DNA from: Bradyrhizobium sp. 195
GTDB taxonomy: Bacteria > Pseudomonadota > Alphaproteobacteria > Rhizobiales > Xanthobacteraceae
DNA length: 64,000 nucleotides
Direction: 5' to 3'
Assembly: GCF_023101665.1 (NCBI RefSeq)
Contig: NZ_CP082161.1
Location: 4,774,001 to 4,838,000, forward strand
This document shows positions 8,064 to 18,143 of the stretch, piece by piece. The translations under genes were made by a program, and so were the position numbers. The notes beneath the pieces were generated by a model. The model saw nothing but the letters and a program-made list of their open reading frames with translations. It made no database searches and had not been told where the DNA came from. Position 1 is the first letter of the stretch, and the number at the start of each line of letters is the position of its first letter.

Positions 8064-9485
8064 TTAAATATTCAGCACCCGTCCATAGGCATCCAGCACG
8101 GCTTCCTTCATCATCTCCGACAGGGTCGGATGCGGGAACACCGTGTGCATCAGCTCTTCTTCCGTGGTCTCCAGATTCATGGCAACAACGTAGCCCTGGA
8201 TCAGTTCGGTGACCTCCGCGCCGACCATGTGAGCGCCGAGCAGCTGGCCGGTCTTCTTGTCGAAGATGACCTTGACGAGGCCCTGATCCTCGCCGAGCGC
8301 GATGGCCTTGCCGTTGCCGACGAAGGGGAAGCGACCGACGCGGATCTCTCGGCCGCTCTCCTTGGCCTTGGCTTCAGTGAGGCCGACGGACGCCACCTGC
8401 GGCTGGCAATAGGTGCAGCCCGGGATCATGTTCTTGTCCATGGGATGCGGATGCAGGCCCTTGATCGCCTCGACGCAGATCACGCCCTCATGCTCGGCCT
8501 TGTGCGCCAGCATGGGCGGGCCGGCAACATCGCCAATGGCGTAGATGCCGGGAACGTTGGTCTTGCCATAGCCGTCGACGACGATGATGCCGCGGTCGGT
8601 CTTCACGCCGAGCTTTTCGAGGCCGAGATTTTCGGTGTTGCCGACGACGCCGACCGCCGAGATCACGCGCTCGAACTCGGTCGTGACGGGCTTGCCCTTG
8701 CCGTCGTCGATGGTGGCAACGACGCTGTCGGCCTTCTTCTCGAGCTTGGTCACCTTGGTTGAAGACATGATCTTGATGCCCTGCTTCTCCAGGCGCTTGC
8801 GCGCAAGGCCGGCGATCTCGGCATCCTCGACGGGCAGGATCTGCGGCAGCACCTCGACGACGGTGACGTCGCTTCCCATGGTGTGGAAGAACGAAGCGAA
8901 CTCGATGCCGATCGCACCGGAGCCGACCACCAGCAGCGACTTCGGCATCCGCTCCGGCACCATCGCCTCGAAATAGGTCCAGACCAGCTTCTTGTCGGGC
9001 TCGAGCCCGGGCAGCACGCGCGGCCGCGCGCCCGTCGCGACGATGATGTGCTTGGCCTGATAGCTGCCCTCGCCCAGCGAGCCCTTGGGGCCCTCGACGT
9101 CGGACTTCTTCACGGTGACCTTGCCGGGCGCGTCGATCGAGGCCGCGCCCCAGATCACGCTGACCTTGTTCTTTTTCATCAGGAAGCCGACGCCGTCGTT
9201 CAGCCGCTTGGAGACGCCGCGCGAGCGCTGCACCACGGCCTTCGGATCGAACGAGACGTTATTAGCCGACAGCCCGTAATCCTTGGCGTGTTGCATGTAG
9301 TGATAGATCTCGGCGGAGCGTAAGAGCGCCTTGGTCGGGATGCAGCCCCAGTTCAGGCAGATGCCGCCGAGATAGGATTTTTCGACGATCGCGACCTTGA
9401 AGCCGAGCTGGGCGGCGCGGATCGCGGTGACATAGCCGCCGGGGCCGGAGCCGATGATGATGACGTCGAAAGATGTATCGGCCAT
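8064..9485 (-). CDS. lpdA: Dihydrolipoyl dehydrogenase (E3)
   Basis: A 473-residue FAD flavoprotein that reoxidises dihydrolipoamide in the pyruvate dehydrogenase complex. The FAD-binding motif GSGPGGYV is near residue 12, the redox disulfide is in GGICLNWGCIPTK, the NAD-binding motif GSGAIGIE is mid-protein, and the active-site His-Glu region HPHPTLSEMMKEA is near the C-terminus. It is the distal gene of the leftward pdh cluster, 17 bases after a small membrane protein gene. Confidence 0.96.
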   Translation of the reverse strand: MADTSFDVIIIGSGPGGYVTAIRAAQLGFKVAIVEKSYLGGICLNWGCIPTKALLRSAEIYHYMQHAKDYGLSANNVSFDPKAVVQRSRGVSKRLNDGVGFLMKKNKVSVIWGAASIDAPGKVTVKKSDVEGPKGSLGEGSYQAKHIIVATGARPRVLPGLEPDKKLVWTYFEAMVPERMPKSLLVVGSGAIGIEFASFFHTMGSDVTVVEVLPQILPVEDAEIAGLARKRLEKQGIKIMSSTKVTKLEKKADSVVATIDDGKGKPVTTEFERVISAVGVVGNTENLGLEKLGVKTDRGIIVVDGYGKTNVPGIYAIGDVAGPPMLAHKAEHEGVICVEAIKGLHPHPMDKNMIPGCTYCQPQVASVGLTEAKAKESGREIRVGRFPFVGNGKAIALGEDQGLVKVIFDKKTGQLLGAHMVGAEVTELIQGYVVAMNLETTEEELMHTVFPHPTLSEMMKEAVLDAYGRVLNI

Positions 9486-9502
9486 GGCGGCTCCCGTTCA
9501 AC

Positions 9503-9736
9503 TCAAGAGGCGCCGCGAGCGCGGCGCTTGACCAGAAAAGACCTCACCAGCCATTCGAGCACCACCAACAGGACTATGACGGCCAGCGCGGTGAGCACGA
9601 TGGGCTGAGCGATGTTCCGTGCCAGTTGCTCGCCGGCAAAGAACGCAGAATGAAGAAAATCGAACCCGATCGGGTTGAGCGCGACGACGGCGCCGAGCAG
9701 CAGCGATATCCATGGCCAGCGGGTATGGACATGCAA
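9503..9736 (-). CDS. Small two-helix membrane protein in the pdh cluster
   Basis: A 77-residue protein with two hydrophobic segments (about residues 8-28 and 44-66) and a basic C-terminus (VKRRARG), so it is probably an inner-membrane protein with a short cytoplasmic tail. It lies between pdhC (22-base gap) and lpdA (17-base gap) on the same strand, hence co-transcribed. The function is unknown; a link to pyruvate dehydrogenase is suggested only by position. Confidence 0.75.
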   Translation of the reverse strand: MHVHTRWPWISLLLGAVVALNPIGFDFLHSAFFAGEQLARNIAQPIVLTALAVIVLLVVLEWLVRSFLVKRRARGAS

Positions 9737-9758
9737 GGTTGCCCCCTCTGCCGCCGCC

Positions 9759-11117
9759 TCAGACCATCATCATGACGGGGTTTTCGATCAGCTGCTTGAA
9801 CGCGCCGATCAGCTCGGCGCCGAGCGCGCCGTCGATGGCGCGGTGATCGCAGGACAAGGTCACGCTCATCATGTTCGCGATCTCGATCTTGCCGCCGCGC
9901 ACGACGGGACGCTCCTCGCTGGTGCCGACCGCGAGGATGGTCGCATGCGGCGGGTTGATCACGGCGGTGAAGTGGCTGATGCCGAACATGCCGAGATTGG
10001 AGACGGCGGTGGTGCCGCCCTGATATTCCTCGGGCTTCAATTTGCGGGAACGAGCGCGCGCGGCAAAATCCTTCATCTCGTTGGAGATGGTGGAGAGCGT
10101 CTTGGTCTCGGCCTTGCGGATGATCGGCGTGATCAGGCCGCCGGGCATCGCTACCGCGACGCCGACGTCGGAATGATGGTGCTTGACCATGCCGCTTTCG
10201 GTCCAGCTCACGTTGCAGTTCGGGATCTTCTGCAGCGCGACCGCCATCGCCTTGATGACGAAGTCGTTGACCGAGATCTTGTAGAGCGGCTTCTTTTCCT
10301 TGTCCTTGGGAGCAGCCGCATTGATCTCCTCGCGCGCGGCGAGCAGCTTGCCGATGTCGCAGTCGATGGTGAGATAGAAGTGCGGGACGTTCTGGATCGA
10401 GGCGGTCAGGCGCTGCGCGATGGTGCGGCGCATGCCGTCATGCGGGACGACCTCGTAAGAACCCGGCTCGAACAGCGACAGGATCTGCTTGTCCGACATG
10501 GTCGGCGCGATCGAAGTCGCACCTGACGGCGCCGCTGCGGGAGCCTTGAGGCCCTTGCCGGACTTGGCCTGCTCGACGTCGCGTGCGACCACGCGGCCAT
10601 GCGGGCCGGTGCCGGTGACCATGCCGACATCTATGCCGGCGTCCTTGGCGAGACGCCGCGCCAGCGGCGATGAGAACACGCGCCCGCCATGGCCGTTGCT
10701 CTTCTGCGTGGCCGGAGCCGCGGCAGCCTGCGGCGCGGGCGCTCCGGCGGGCGGCGCAGCCTTGGGCGCGGCAGGCGCAGCGGCCGGAGCCGGCGCTGCA
10801 GCGGGTGCCTCAGCAGCTTTCGGAGGCGCGGCCGAAGCGCTGGGCTTCGCAGCGCCCGCCGCCTTCACGTCCTCGCCCTCGCCGGCGAGCACCGCGATCA
10901 CGTCGTTGACCGGGACATCCTGCGTGCCCTCGGGCACCAGGATCTTGGCGATCGTGCCCTCGTCGATGGCCTCGACCTCCATGGTCGCCTTGTCGGTCTC
11001 GATCTCGGCGATGACGTCGCCGGATTTGACCTTGTCGCCTTCCTTCTTCAGCCACTTGGCGAGGTTGCCCTTCTCCATCGTCGGCGAAAGAGCGGGCATC
11101 AGGATGTTGATGGGCAT
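9759..11117 (-). CDS. pdhC: Pyruvate dehydrogenase E2, dihydrolipoamide acetyltransferase
   Basis: A 452-residue core component of the pyruvate dehydrogenase complex that transfers acetyl groups from lipoate to CoA. Domains in order: one lipoyl domain with the lipoylated Lys in [11 protein letters not shown] (near residue 43), a long Ala/Pro-rich linker (about 85-140), a peripheral-subunit-binding domain (VFSSPLARRLAKDAGID) and the catalytic domain ending in the active-site motif DHRAIDG. It follows the deaminase-like gene by 62 bases in the pdh operon. Confidence 0.96.
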   Translation of the reverse strand: MPINILMPALSPTMEKGNLAKWLKKEGDKVKSGDVIAEIETDKATMEVEAIDEGTIAKILVPEGTQDVPVNDVIAVLAGEGEDVKAAGAAKPSASAAPPKAAEAPAAAPAPAAAPAAPKAAPPAGAPAPQAAAAPATQKSNGHGGRVFSSPLARRLAKDAGIDVGMVTGTGPHGRVVARDVEQAKSGKGLKAPAAAPSGATSIAPTMSDKQILSLFEPGSYEVVPHDGMRRTIAQRLTASIQNVPHFYLTIDCDIGKLLAAREEINAAAPKDKEKKPLYKISVNDFVIKAMAVALQKIPNCNVSWTESGMVKHHHSDVGVAVAMPGGLITPIIRKAETKTLSTISNEMKDFAARARSRKLKPEEYQGGTTAVSNLGMFGISHFTAVINPPHATILAVGTSEERPVVRGGKIEIANMMSVTLSCDHRAIDGALGAELIGAFKQLIENPVMMMV

Positions 11118-11179
11118 GCTGACCTCACGAAGAACTTCTCAAAACGTCGTCTTCGACAGCGAAGACGAACTGACCAGGT

Positions 11180-11632
11180 TTAGTTGCCGATGTCGCCTTG
11201 CCAGAGGCGCTCATTGGCAGGATTGGAACGCCAAGTCTTCATCATGGTGATGGAGCGGTCGTCGGCAAGGTCGATCCAGGGGATGCCGAACTTGTCCAGG
11301 ATGTCCTTCGAGCCCTCGAAGGTGACGGATTCTCCGATCACCACCAGCTTGACCTTGAACAGCGCCAGCGCACCGGCGCACATCGAGCATGGCGACAGCG
11401 TGGTGTACATGATCGTGTCGTGGAACGAGATCGCGCCGGCCTCGCGCAGGCAGCTCATCTCGCCGTGCAGGATCACGTTGTTCTCCTGCACGCGGTTGTT
11501 GTGGCCGCGGGCGATGATCTTGTTGTCGCGCGTCAGCACGGCGCCGATCGGCAGGCCGCCCTGCGCGATCGAAGCCTCCGCCTCGCGGATCGCTTCCAGC
11601 ATGAAATCGAAATGATGGGATTCGATCGCCAC
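11180..11632 (-). CDS. Cytosine deaminase-like protein (fungal FCY1 type)
   Basis: A 150-residue zinc-dependent deaminase. The zinc ligands are in LHGEMS (His, catalytic Glu) and LSPCSMCAG (two Cys). The run of motifs (PIGAVL, RGHNNR, LHGE, TTLSPC-x-MC, VVIGESVTF) resembles yeast cytosine deaminase more than bacterial tRNA adenosine deaminase, which has HAE and PCxMC in a different context. The GTG at 11632 has AAGGGA upstream and starts two bases after the DUF5076 gene; an earlier ATG would overlap that gene heavily. It is embedded in the pdh operon. The substrate (cytosine or another amino-pyrimidine or purine) is inferred from family likeness. Confidence 0.8.
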   Translation of the reverse strand: MAIESHHFDFMLEAIREAEASIAQGGLPIGAVLTRDNKIIARGHNNRVQENNVILHGEMSCLREAGAISFHDTIMYTTLSPCSMCAGALALFKVKLVVIGESVTFEGSKDILDKFGIPWIDLADDRSITMMKTWRSNPANERLWQGDIGN

Positions 11633-11634
11633 GG

Positions 11635-11937
11635 TCAGTGTCCCTTGCCGCGCGGCGTCGTGGTGCCGGTGTCGGTGGGACGCTCGATCTCGGCCTGGAA
11701 CATCTCCAGGATCCGGTTGAGGGCGTCCTCTTCGGTGTATTCGCTCTCGCGCGCATAGGCGCGCGCGGCGTGGCGGGCGAGATCGACGAGCAGCAGGCCC
11801 CACATGTCGGGCTCCTCGAAGGCGCGCTGGAACGCCATCGACAGCCCGCCGTCCAGCACGAACACGCGCAGGATCTCGACCGCGTCATCGCGGGTCATGA
11901 CGTCGGGCGGCAGTGGCTGCTCCTTCGGGCCCGCCAT
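11635..11937 (-). CDS. DUF5076-type small protein
   Basis: A 100-residue acidic helical protein that fits DUF5076, a family of unknown function in Rhizobiales. The sequence is mostly predicted helix (DDAVEILRVFVLDGGLSMAF, then RESEYTEEDALNRILEMF), with no signal peptide or metal motif. It starts three bases after pdhB and ends two bases before the deaminase, so it is surely co-transcribed with pdh genes. The family name is from memory; any role in the complex is inference. Confidence 0.75.
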   Translation of the reverse strand: MAGPKEQPLPPDVMTRDDAVEILRVFVLDGGLSMAFQRAFEEPDMWGLLLVDLARHAARAYARESEYTEEDALNRILEMFQAEIERPTDTGTTTPRGKGH

Positions 11938-11940
11938 GAT

Positions 11941-13323
<1,383 letters not shown>

Positions 13324-13352
13324 AGCGACTCCAAAAGAAAGCTTGCGCGCGT

Positions 13353-14375
13353 TCAGCGGTAAATGTCGGTCCAGAGCTCGGCGGCATCCGGCTCGGGATC
13401 ATGCTGGGCGAAATCGGCGGACGCGTTCACGATGTCGCGCACCTCGGCGTCGATCGCCTTCAGGTCCTGCTCACTGACCTTGGCCGCGAGCAGGCGGTTA
13501 CGCACCTGCTCGATCGGATCCTGGTCGTGGCGGACCTTCTCGACCTCCTCGCGCGTGCGATATTTTGCAGGATCGGACATCGAGTGGCCGCGATAGCGGT
13601 AGGTCTGCATTTCCAGGATGTAGGGGCCCTTGCCGGCACGGCACCAGGCCGCCGCCTCCTCGCCCGCAGCCTTGACGGCGCGGACGTCCATACCGTCGAC
13701 CTGCTTGCCGGGGATGTTGAAGGACGCGCCGCGCTTGGAGAAGTCCTGCTGCGCTGAGGCGCGCGAGACCGAGGTGCCCATGGCGTAGCGGTTGTTCTCG
13801 ATGACGAAGATCACCGGCAGTTTCCAGAGCTCCGCCATGTTGAAGCTCTCATAGACCTGGCCCTGGTTGGCCGCGCCGTCGCCGAAATAGGTGACGCTGA
13901 CGTTGTCGTTGCCGCGATAGCGATTGGCGAAGGCAAGTCCGGTGCCGAGCGAGACCTGGGCGCCGACGATGCCGTGGCCGCCGTAAAAGTGCTTCTCCTT
14001 GCTGAACATGTGCATGGAGCCGCCCTTGCCCTTGGAATAACCGCCGCGGCGGCCCGTGAGCTCGGCCATGACGCCGTTGGCGTCCATGCCGGTGGCGAGC
14101 ATGTGCCCGTGATCGCGATAGCCGGTGATGACCTGATCGCCCTGCTTCAGGGCCATCTGCATGCCGACGACTACGGCCTCCTGGCCGATATAGAGGTGGC
14201 AGAAGCCGCCGATCGCGCCCATGCCGTAGAGCTGGCCGGCCTTTTCCTCGAACCGCCGGATCAGGAGCATGTCGCGGAGCGCCTTGAGCTCCTGCTCCCT
14301 GGTGAATTCCGGGGGCGAACCGCCGTCGGGCTTGTCCTGTGGAGTGCTTGCGGCGGCTTTCTTGGGTGCGGCCAT
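13353..14375 (-). CDS. pdhA: Pyruvate dehydrogenase E1 alpha subunit
   Basis: A 340-residue thiamine-diphosphate enzyme subunit. The ThDP motif [20 protein letters not shown] is at about 168-190, and the regulatory/active-site loop [11 protein letters not shown] follows near 265. The first 25 residues are Ala/Lys-rich and probably flexible. It is the first gene of the leftward operon pdhA-pdhB-DUF5076-deaminase-pdhC-small membrane protein-lpdA. The promoter must lie in 14376-14643; a TTGACT is present there, but a matching -10 is not clear. Confidence 0.96.
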   Translation of the reverse strand: MAAPKKAAASTPQDKPDGGSPPEFTREQELKALRDMLLIRRFEEKAGQLYGMGAIGGFCHLYIGQEAVVVGMQMALKQGDQVITGYRDHGHMLATGMDANGVMAELTGRRGGYSKGKGGSMHMFSKEKHFYGGHGIVGAQVSLGTGLAFANRYRGNDNVSVTYFGDGAANQGQVYESFNMAELWKLPVIFVIENNRYAMGTSVSRASAQQDFSKRGASFNIPGKQVDGMDVRAVKAAGEEAAAWCRAGKGPYILEMQTYRYRGHSMSDPAKYRTREEVEKVRHDQDPIEQVRNRLLAAKVSEQDLKAIDAEVRDIVNASADFAQHDPEPDAAELWTDIYR

Positions 14376-14606
14376 AGGAATTCCGGGTCAGAGAAAACTT
14401 TCGTCCTCTCTAACCCAAGTCAAACACCCTTGGAAAGCACCGCGGCGACATGGCACGACTTTCATTATGCCGCAGTGCAACGTGGTCGAAATATTGGAAA
14501 ATCTTTGGCGCCGATCGGGCAACAAATCTATGCGCCTCACGCGCGTGCGCAGATTCGTGACCGGATCAAGAATGTGGGCCACGCCAATCCCAGCCCTTAG
14601 AGCGGA

Positions 14607-14625
14607 CGGCGCCGAAATGGCGCCG
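14607..14625 (-). terminator. Candidate terminator of the aldehyde dehydrogenase gene
   Basis: CGGCGCC-GAAAT-GGCGCCG forms a 7-bp stem with a 5-base loop, 19 bases after the stop of the leftward aldehyde dehydrogenase gene. It lacks a strong T-run. Confidence 0.4.
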
Positions 14626-14643
14626 CCCTCTCCGCACCGCCGA

Positions 14644-16161
14644 TCAGAAGAAGCCGAGCTTCTTCGGGCTATAGCTGACCAGGAGATTCTTGGTCTGCTG
14701 ATAATGATCGAGCATCATCTTGTGGGTCTCGCGACCGACGCCCGACTGCTTGTAACCGCCGAACGCCGCATGCGCGGGATAGGCATGGTAGCAGTTGGTC
14801 CAGACCCGGCCGGCCTGGATCGCCCGGCCGAAGCGGTAGCAGCGGTTGGCGTCGCGGCTCCAGACACCGGCCCCGAGGCCATAGAGCGTGTCATTGGCGA
14901 TCTCGAGCGCTTCCTCGTCGTTCTTGAACGTCGTGACCGAAACGACGGGCCCAAAGATCTCCTCCTGGAAGATCCGCATCCTGTTGTGGCCCTCGAACAC
15001 GGTCGGCTGGACGTAGAAGCCACCCGAGAGATCGCCGCCGAGCTCGGCGCGTCCACCGCCGGCCAGCACCTTCGCACCCTCCTGTTTGCCGATGTCGATA
15101 TAGGAGAGGATTTTTGCGAGCTGCTCGCCCGAGGCCTGCGCGCCGATCATGGTGTCGGCCGCACGCGGGTCGCCCTGCTTGATCGCCGCGACACGCTTCA
15201 GCGCCCGCTCCATGAAGCGGTCATAGATGTCGGCGTGCACCAGCGCCCGGCTCGGACAGGTGCAGACCTCGCCCTGGTTCAGCGCGAACATGACGAAGCC
15301 TTCGATCGCCTTGTCGAAGAAATCGTCGTCTTCCGCGGTGACGTCGTTGAAGAAGATGTTCGGCGACTTGCCGCCCAGCTCCAGCGTGACCGGAATGAGG
15401 TTCTGGCTGGCGTATTGCATGATCAGCCGGCCCGTCGAGGTCTCGCCGGTGAAGGCGATCTTGGCGATGCGCGGGCTGGAGGCCAGCGGCTTGCCGGCCT
15501 CGAGACCAAAGCCGTTGACGATGTTGAGGACGCCTGATGGCAGTATGTCGGCGATGATCTCGGCCCAGACCATGATCGAGGCCGGGGTCTGCTCGGCGGG
15601 CTTGAGCACGACGCAATTGCCGGCGGCGAGCGCAGGCGCGAGCTTCCAGCAGGCCATCAGCAGCGGGAAGTTCCAGGGGATGATCTGGCCGACCACGCCG
15701 AGCGGCTCGTGGAAATGATAGGCGATGGTGTCGTGGTCGATCTCGCCGATCGAGCCTTCCTGGGCGCGGACGACGCCGGCAAAGTAGCGGAAGTGATCGA
15801 TGGCGAGCGGGATGTCGGCGGCGCGGGTCTCACGGATCGGCTTGCCATTGTCCCAGGTCTCGGCGATGGCGAGACGCTCGAGATTTTCTTCCATGCGATC
15901 GGCGATCCGGTTCAGGACCGCGGCGCGCTCGGCGACACTGGTGCGGCCCCAGGCGGCCTTGGCCGCATGCGCCGCGTCGAGGGCCGCCTCGACGTCCTGC
16001 GCGTCGGACCGCGCGATCTTGCAGACGATTTGGCCGTTCACAGGCGAGGCGTTGTCGAAATATTTGCCTGATATCGGCGCGACGAACTTGCCGCCGATGA
16101 AATTGTCGTAGCGTTCGGCGAAGGGGACTTTGGTGACGCTGAGGAATTCCACCTTGTTCAT
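14644..16161 (-). CDS. NAD-dependent aldehyde dehydrogenase (AldA/ExaC/AcoD type)
   Basis: A 505-residue enzyme of the aldehyde dehydrogenase superfamily, oxidising short aliphatic aldehydes such as acetaldehyde to acids. Visible motifs: [20 protein letters not shown] (cofactor site), FTGETSTGR, the general-base glutamate in LELGGKSP, and the nucleophile cysteine in [11 protein letters not shown]. The C-terminal [25 protein letters not shown] is typical of the acetaldehyde dehydrogenases linked to alcohol or acetoin use. It lies downstream of an AcoR-like regulator, with a 20-base palindrome about 115 bases before its start, so induction by that regulator is likely. Confidence 0.93.
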   Translation of the reverse strand: MNKVEFLSVTKVPFAERYDNFIGGKFVAPISGKYFDNASPVNGQIVCKIARSDAQDVEAALDAAHAAKAAWGRTSVAERAAVLNRIADRMEENLERLAIAETWDNGKPIRETRAADIPLAIDHFRYFAGVVRAQEGSIGEIDHDTIAYHFHEPLGVVGQIIPWNFPLLMACWKLAPALAAGNCVVLKPAEQTPASIMVWAEIIADILPSGVLNIVNGFGLEAGKPLASSPRIAKIAFTGETSTGRLIMQYASQNLIPVTLELGGKSPNIFFNDVTAEDDDFFDKAIEGFVMFALNQGEVCTCPSRALVHADIYDRFMERALKRVAAIKQGDPRAADTMIGAQASGEQLAKILSYIDIGKQEGAKVLAGGGRAELGGDLSGGFYVQPTVFEGHNRMRIFQEEIFGPVVSVTTFKNDEEALEIANDTLYGLGAGVWSRDANRCYRFGRAIQAGRVWTNCYHAYPAHAAFGGYKQSGVGRETHKMMLDHYQQTKNLLVSYSPKKLGFF

Positions 16162-16276
16162 TGATCACTCCCGATGTTTGCTGTTTGCGCAATTCGTCGC
16201 GTGCTCGCGACTTGCGCGAACGATGATGCGGGGAGCGTTTTCTGTCAGCCCAGGCAGGGGCGATGGTGGAGCGGAC

Positions 16277-16296
16277 CTGTCGCAGTTCTGCGACAG
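16277..16296. promoter_or_regulatory. 20-base perfect palindrome, likely activator site
   Basis: CTGTCGCAGTTCTGCGACAG is a perfect inverted repeat with 9-base arms. It sits 116-135 bases upstream of the aldehyde dehydrogenase start, the distance expected for an upstream activating site. The Fis-type HTH regulator encoded next to it is the obvious candidate to bind. No clear -24/-12 sigma-54 element was found between it and the start codon. Confidence 0.6.
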
Positions 16297-16343
16297 TCGG
16301 GGGGCGAGGCAAGTGCAAGATGGAACGCTGGCCGCTCCCACAG

Positions 16344-16430
16344 CGTCATTGCGAGCGAAGCGAAGCAATCCAGGCTGCCTCCGCGGAGACACTCTGGATT
16401 GCTTCGTCGCAAGAGCTCCTCGCAATGACG
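16344..16430. repeat. Palindromic intergenic repeat (CGTCATTGCGAG type)
   Basis: Outer arms CGTCATTGCGAG (16344-16355) and CTCGCAATGACG (16419-16430) are perfectly complementary; inner arms GAAGCAATCCAG (16362-16373) and CTGGATTGCTTC (16394-16405) likewise. It separates the regulator's 3' end from the aldehyde dehydrogenase promoter. It is a dispersed non-coding element type common in bradyrhizobia. Confidence 0.8.
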
Positions 16431-16449
16431 GCTGGGAAAACCGTAGGGC

Positions 16450-17409
16450 CTAGTGGTTCAATTCGAACCGCTTCAGCTTCCGGTGCAGCGTGGCACGGCT
16501 TACGCCGAGGGCCTTGGCGGCTGCCGACACATTGCCGCCGGCGCGGAGCAGCGCCCGCTGCACCACCGCGCGTTGACCGCCGGCAAGATGATCGCGCGCA
16601 GTATCGCCGCCGAGCAGATCCGCCGCCGGCACCGGCTGCAATGCCCGGCCAGGAGCGATGCCGAGCGCCACCCGGGCGGAGCGGGTCGCGCCGATCACGA
16701 GATCATCGGCATCGACCGCAATGAGGCCTCCGCATTGGCCATCCGCAACTTGCGTCAGCACGATGCGGGCATGGGCGAAGGCCCGGCGGAACAGATCGGC
16801 CTCGATGCGCTTGGCCGCCTCGCCTGCCGCAAGCGCGATCAGACTGGAAAATGCATCGGTCCGGTCGGTGCGGCAGGAGGACACGTCGAGCACGCCCGCG
16901 AGCGCCGCCTCATGGTCGTAGATCGGAACGGCGCTGCAGCTCAGAAGCGTGTTGCGGGTGAAGAAATGCTGGTCGCGGTCGATCGTCAGCGGACGCTGCT
17001 CGACGAGGCAGGTGCCGATGCCGTTGGTGCCCTCGTGCTCCTCGCTCCAGAGCGCACCGGTCCACAGGCCCCAGGATTGAAACGTGGCGTCGTCCGCCGC
17101 CGTACCGCGACGATCGACCGGCACGCCCTCACCGTCGGCGAGCAGCACACAGCAGCCGCTCGCACCGACGGCCTGATAGAGCCGGTCCATCACGCCTTGC
17201 GCTGCGGCCAGGAGCGGCGCGACGCGCTCGCGCGCCTGGTGCAGCTCGGCTTCGGTCAGCCGCATCGGCGAGGTGCGGCCGCCGGGATCGAGATGATGCA
17301 ATCTGGACGAACGGCGCCACGAGGCCACGAGCGCGGATCGTGCCGCCTGGCCTGACGCGATGGCGGCCTCGACACGGGCCGCGTGATGCCGGGGCATTGT
17401 CCCATTCAT
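16450..17409 (-). CDS. AcoR-like transcriptional regulator (GAF + Fis HTH, no AAA+ domain)
   Basis: A 319-residue regulator. The N-terminal two thirds are like the sensory part of AcoR (SWRRSSRLHHLDP, then a GAF domain with NGIGTCLVEQRPLTI and HFFTRNTLLSCSAVPIYD). The C-terminus is a Fis-type helix-turn-helix (ALLRAGGNVSAAAKALGVSRATLHRKLKR). The central AAA+ ATPase with GAFTGA loop, found in sigma-54 activators, is missing, so it may work with another sigma factor or by contact. ATG at 17409 has GGAGG eight bases upstream; GTG at 17412 is the alternative. It precedes the aldehyde dehydrogenase on the same strand and probably controls it. Confidence 0.87.
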   Translation of the reverse strand: MNGTMPRHHAARVEAAIASGQAARSALVASWRRSSRLHHLDPGGRTSPMRLTEAELHQARERVAPLLAAAQGVMDRLYQAVGASGCCVLLADGEGVPVDRRGTAADDATFQSWGLWTGALWSEEHEGTNGIGTCLVEQRPLTIDRDQHFFTRNTLLSCSAVPIYDHEAALAGVLDVSSCRTDRTDAFSSLIALAAGEAAKRIEADLFRRAFAHARIVLTQVADGQCGGLIAVDADDLVIGATRSARVALGIAPGRALQPVPAADLLGGDTARDHLAGGQRAVVQRALLRAGGNVSAAAKALGVSRATLHRKLKRFELNH

Positions 17410-17456
17410 CACTGTTTCCTCCGGATGGCAGACTAGAACGGGCGGGCGCTGCCTGA

Positions 17457-17470
17457 TTGATCTGCGTCAA
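17457..17470 (-). promoter_or_regulatory. FNR/FixK-like box upstream of the AcoR-like regulator
   Basis: TTGATCTGCGTCAA matches the FNR/FixK pattern TTGA-N6-TCAA. Its centre is about 54 bases upstream of the regulator's ATG. With the usual -41.5 placement, transcription would start near 17422, about a dozen bases before the start codon. Control by oxygen through FixK2/FNR is inferred. Confidence 0.5.
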
Positions 17471-17624
17471 CTTCGGCGAGCGCCACGCAAGCCATGAGCC
17501 CGCTGACGCGCTGCCGTCAAGGCAACCGGTGGGTTCCGGACTTACGACCTTCGCAGGAGCCACGGACCCGGTGGTCGGATTTCGGCATCGGCTTTCGGGT
17601 CGCTTTCAAAAGCTGCGGAAAACG

Positions 17625-17942
17625 CTACTTCGCCGGGATCATCCGAACGAGATCGCGCGGATTGACGTAGTCGAGCTGGAAGCGCGCCCGCTCGTCCAGC
17701 ATGTCGGGGTCGATCCGCTCGGATCGCAGCAGCGACACCCGCTGCTCGCTCCTGGCGCGCTCGCGCTTGAGCTGGGCCAGCTCGCTGGTCAGGGCGATGA
17801 TCTCCTGGTCGAGTTCCTGGCGGGCGTTGAGGCCGTATTTGCCGGTATAGGCGTTGACGCCGAAATAGCCGACGATGGCGGCCGCCATCGCGTAGAGGGC
17901 AAGGCCGGTCAGGATCGATTTCAGGCGCGCGCGGGAGACCAT
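17625..17942 (-). CDS. FtsB/DivIC-family septum formation initiator
   Basis: A 105-residue bitopic membrane protein: a short cytoplasmic N-terminus (MVSRARLK), one transmembrane helix (about 10-32), then a periplasmic coiled coil (LDQEIIALTSELAQLKRERARSEQRV) and a conserved C-terminal tail. This is the FtsB architecture, part of the FtsQLB divisome complex. ATG at 17942 is preferred to an in-frame upstream ATG at 18002 because it leaves the usual short N-terminus. In related genomes this gene lies between eno and pdhA, which is also roughly true here. Confidence 0.85.
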   Translation of the reverse strand: MVSRARLKSILTGLALYAMAAAIVGYFGVNAYTGKYGLNARQELDQEIIALTSELAQLKRERARSEQRVSLLRSERIDPDMLDERARFQLDYVNPRDLVRMIPAK

Positions 17943-18006
17943 CTTGGGAAGATGGGACAGGTTGGTTAAGGGAGTGCTAATTCGAGCCACTCCCCGCCCC
18001 ACCCGC

Positions 18007-18107
18007 CCCTCATGGTGAGGAGGCGCGAAGCGCCGTCTCGAACCATGCAGGCCCGGCTGTCCCCGCGGCCATCCTTCGAGACGACCGCTTCGCGGTCTCC
18101 TCAGGAT
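18007..18107. repeat. Imperfect palindromic intergenic repeat
   Basis: The halves (CTCATGGTGAGGAGG...CGTCTCGAACCATG and CATCCTTCGAGACG...CTCCTCAGGAT) are imperfect inverted copies with nested smaller hairpins (GCGCGAAGCGC, ACCGCTTCGCGGT). It is related in style to the element at 7940-8054. It separates the FtsB-like and FMN reductase genes. Confidence 0.7.
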
Positions 18108-18143
18108 TGAAGACCTCCCGACTGGCCGCGGGGATATTTTGCT

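Noticed and set aside
16487..16502. TGGCACG-N4-ACGC, a sigma-54-like sequence on the plus strand
   Set aside because: It is inside the 3' end of the regulator gene, in the wrong orientation for the aldehyde dehydrogenase, and has a mismatch in the -12 element.
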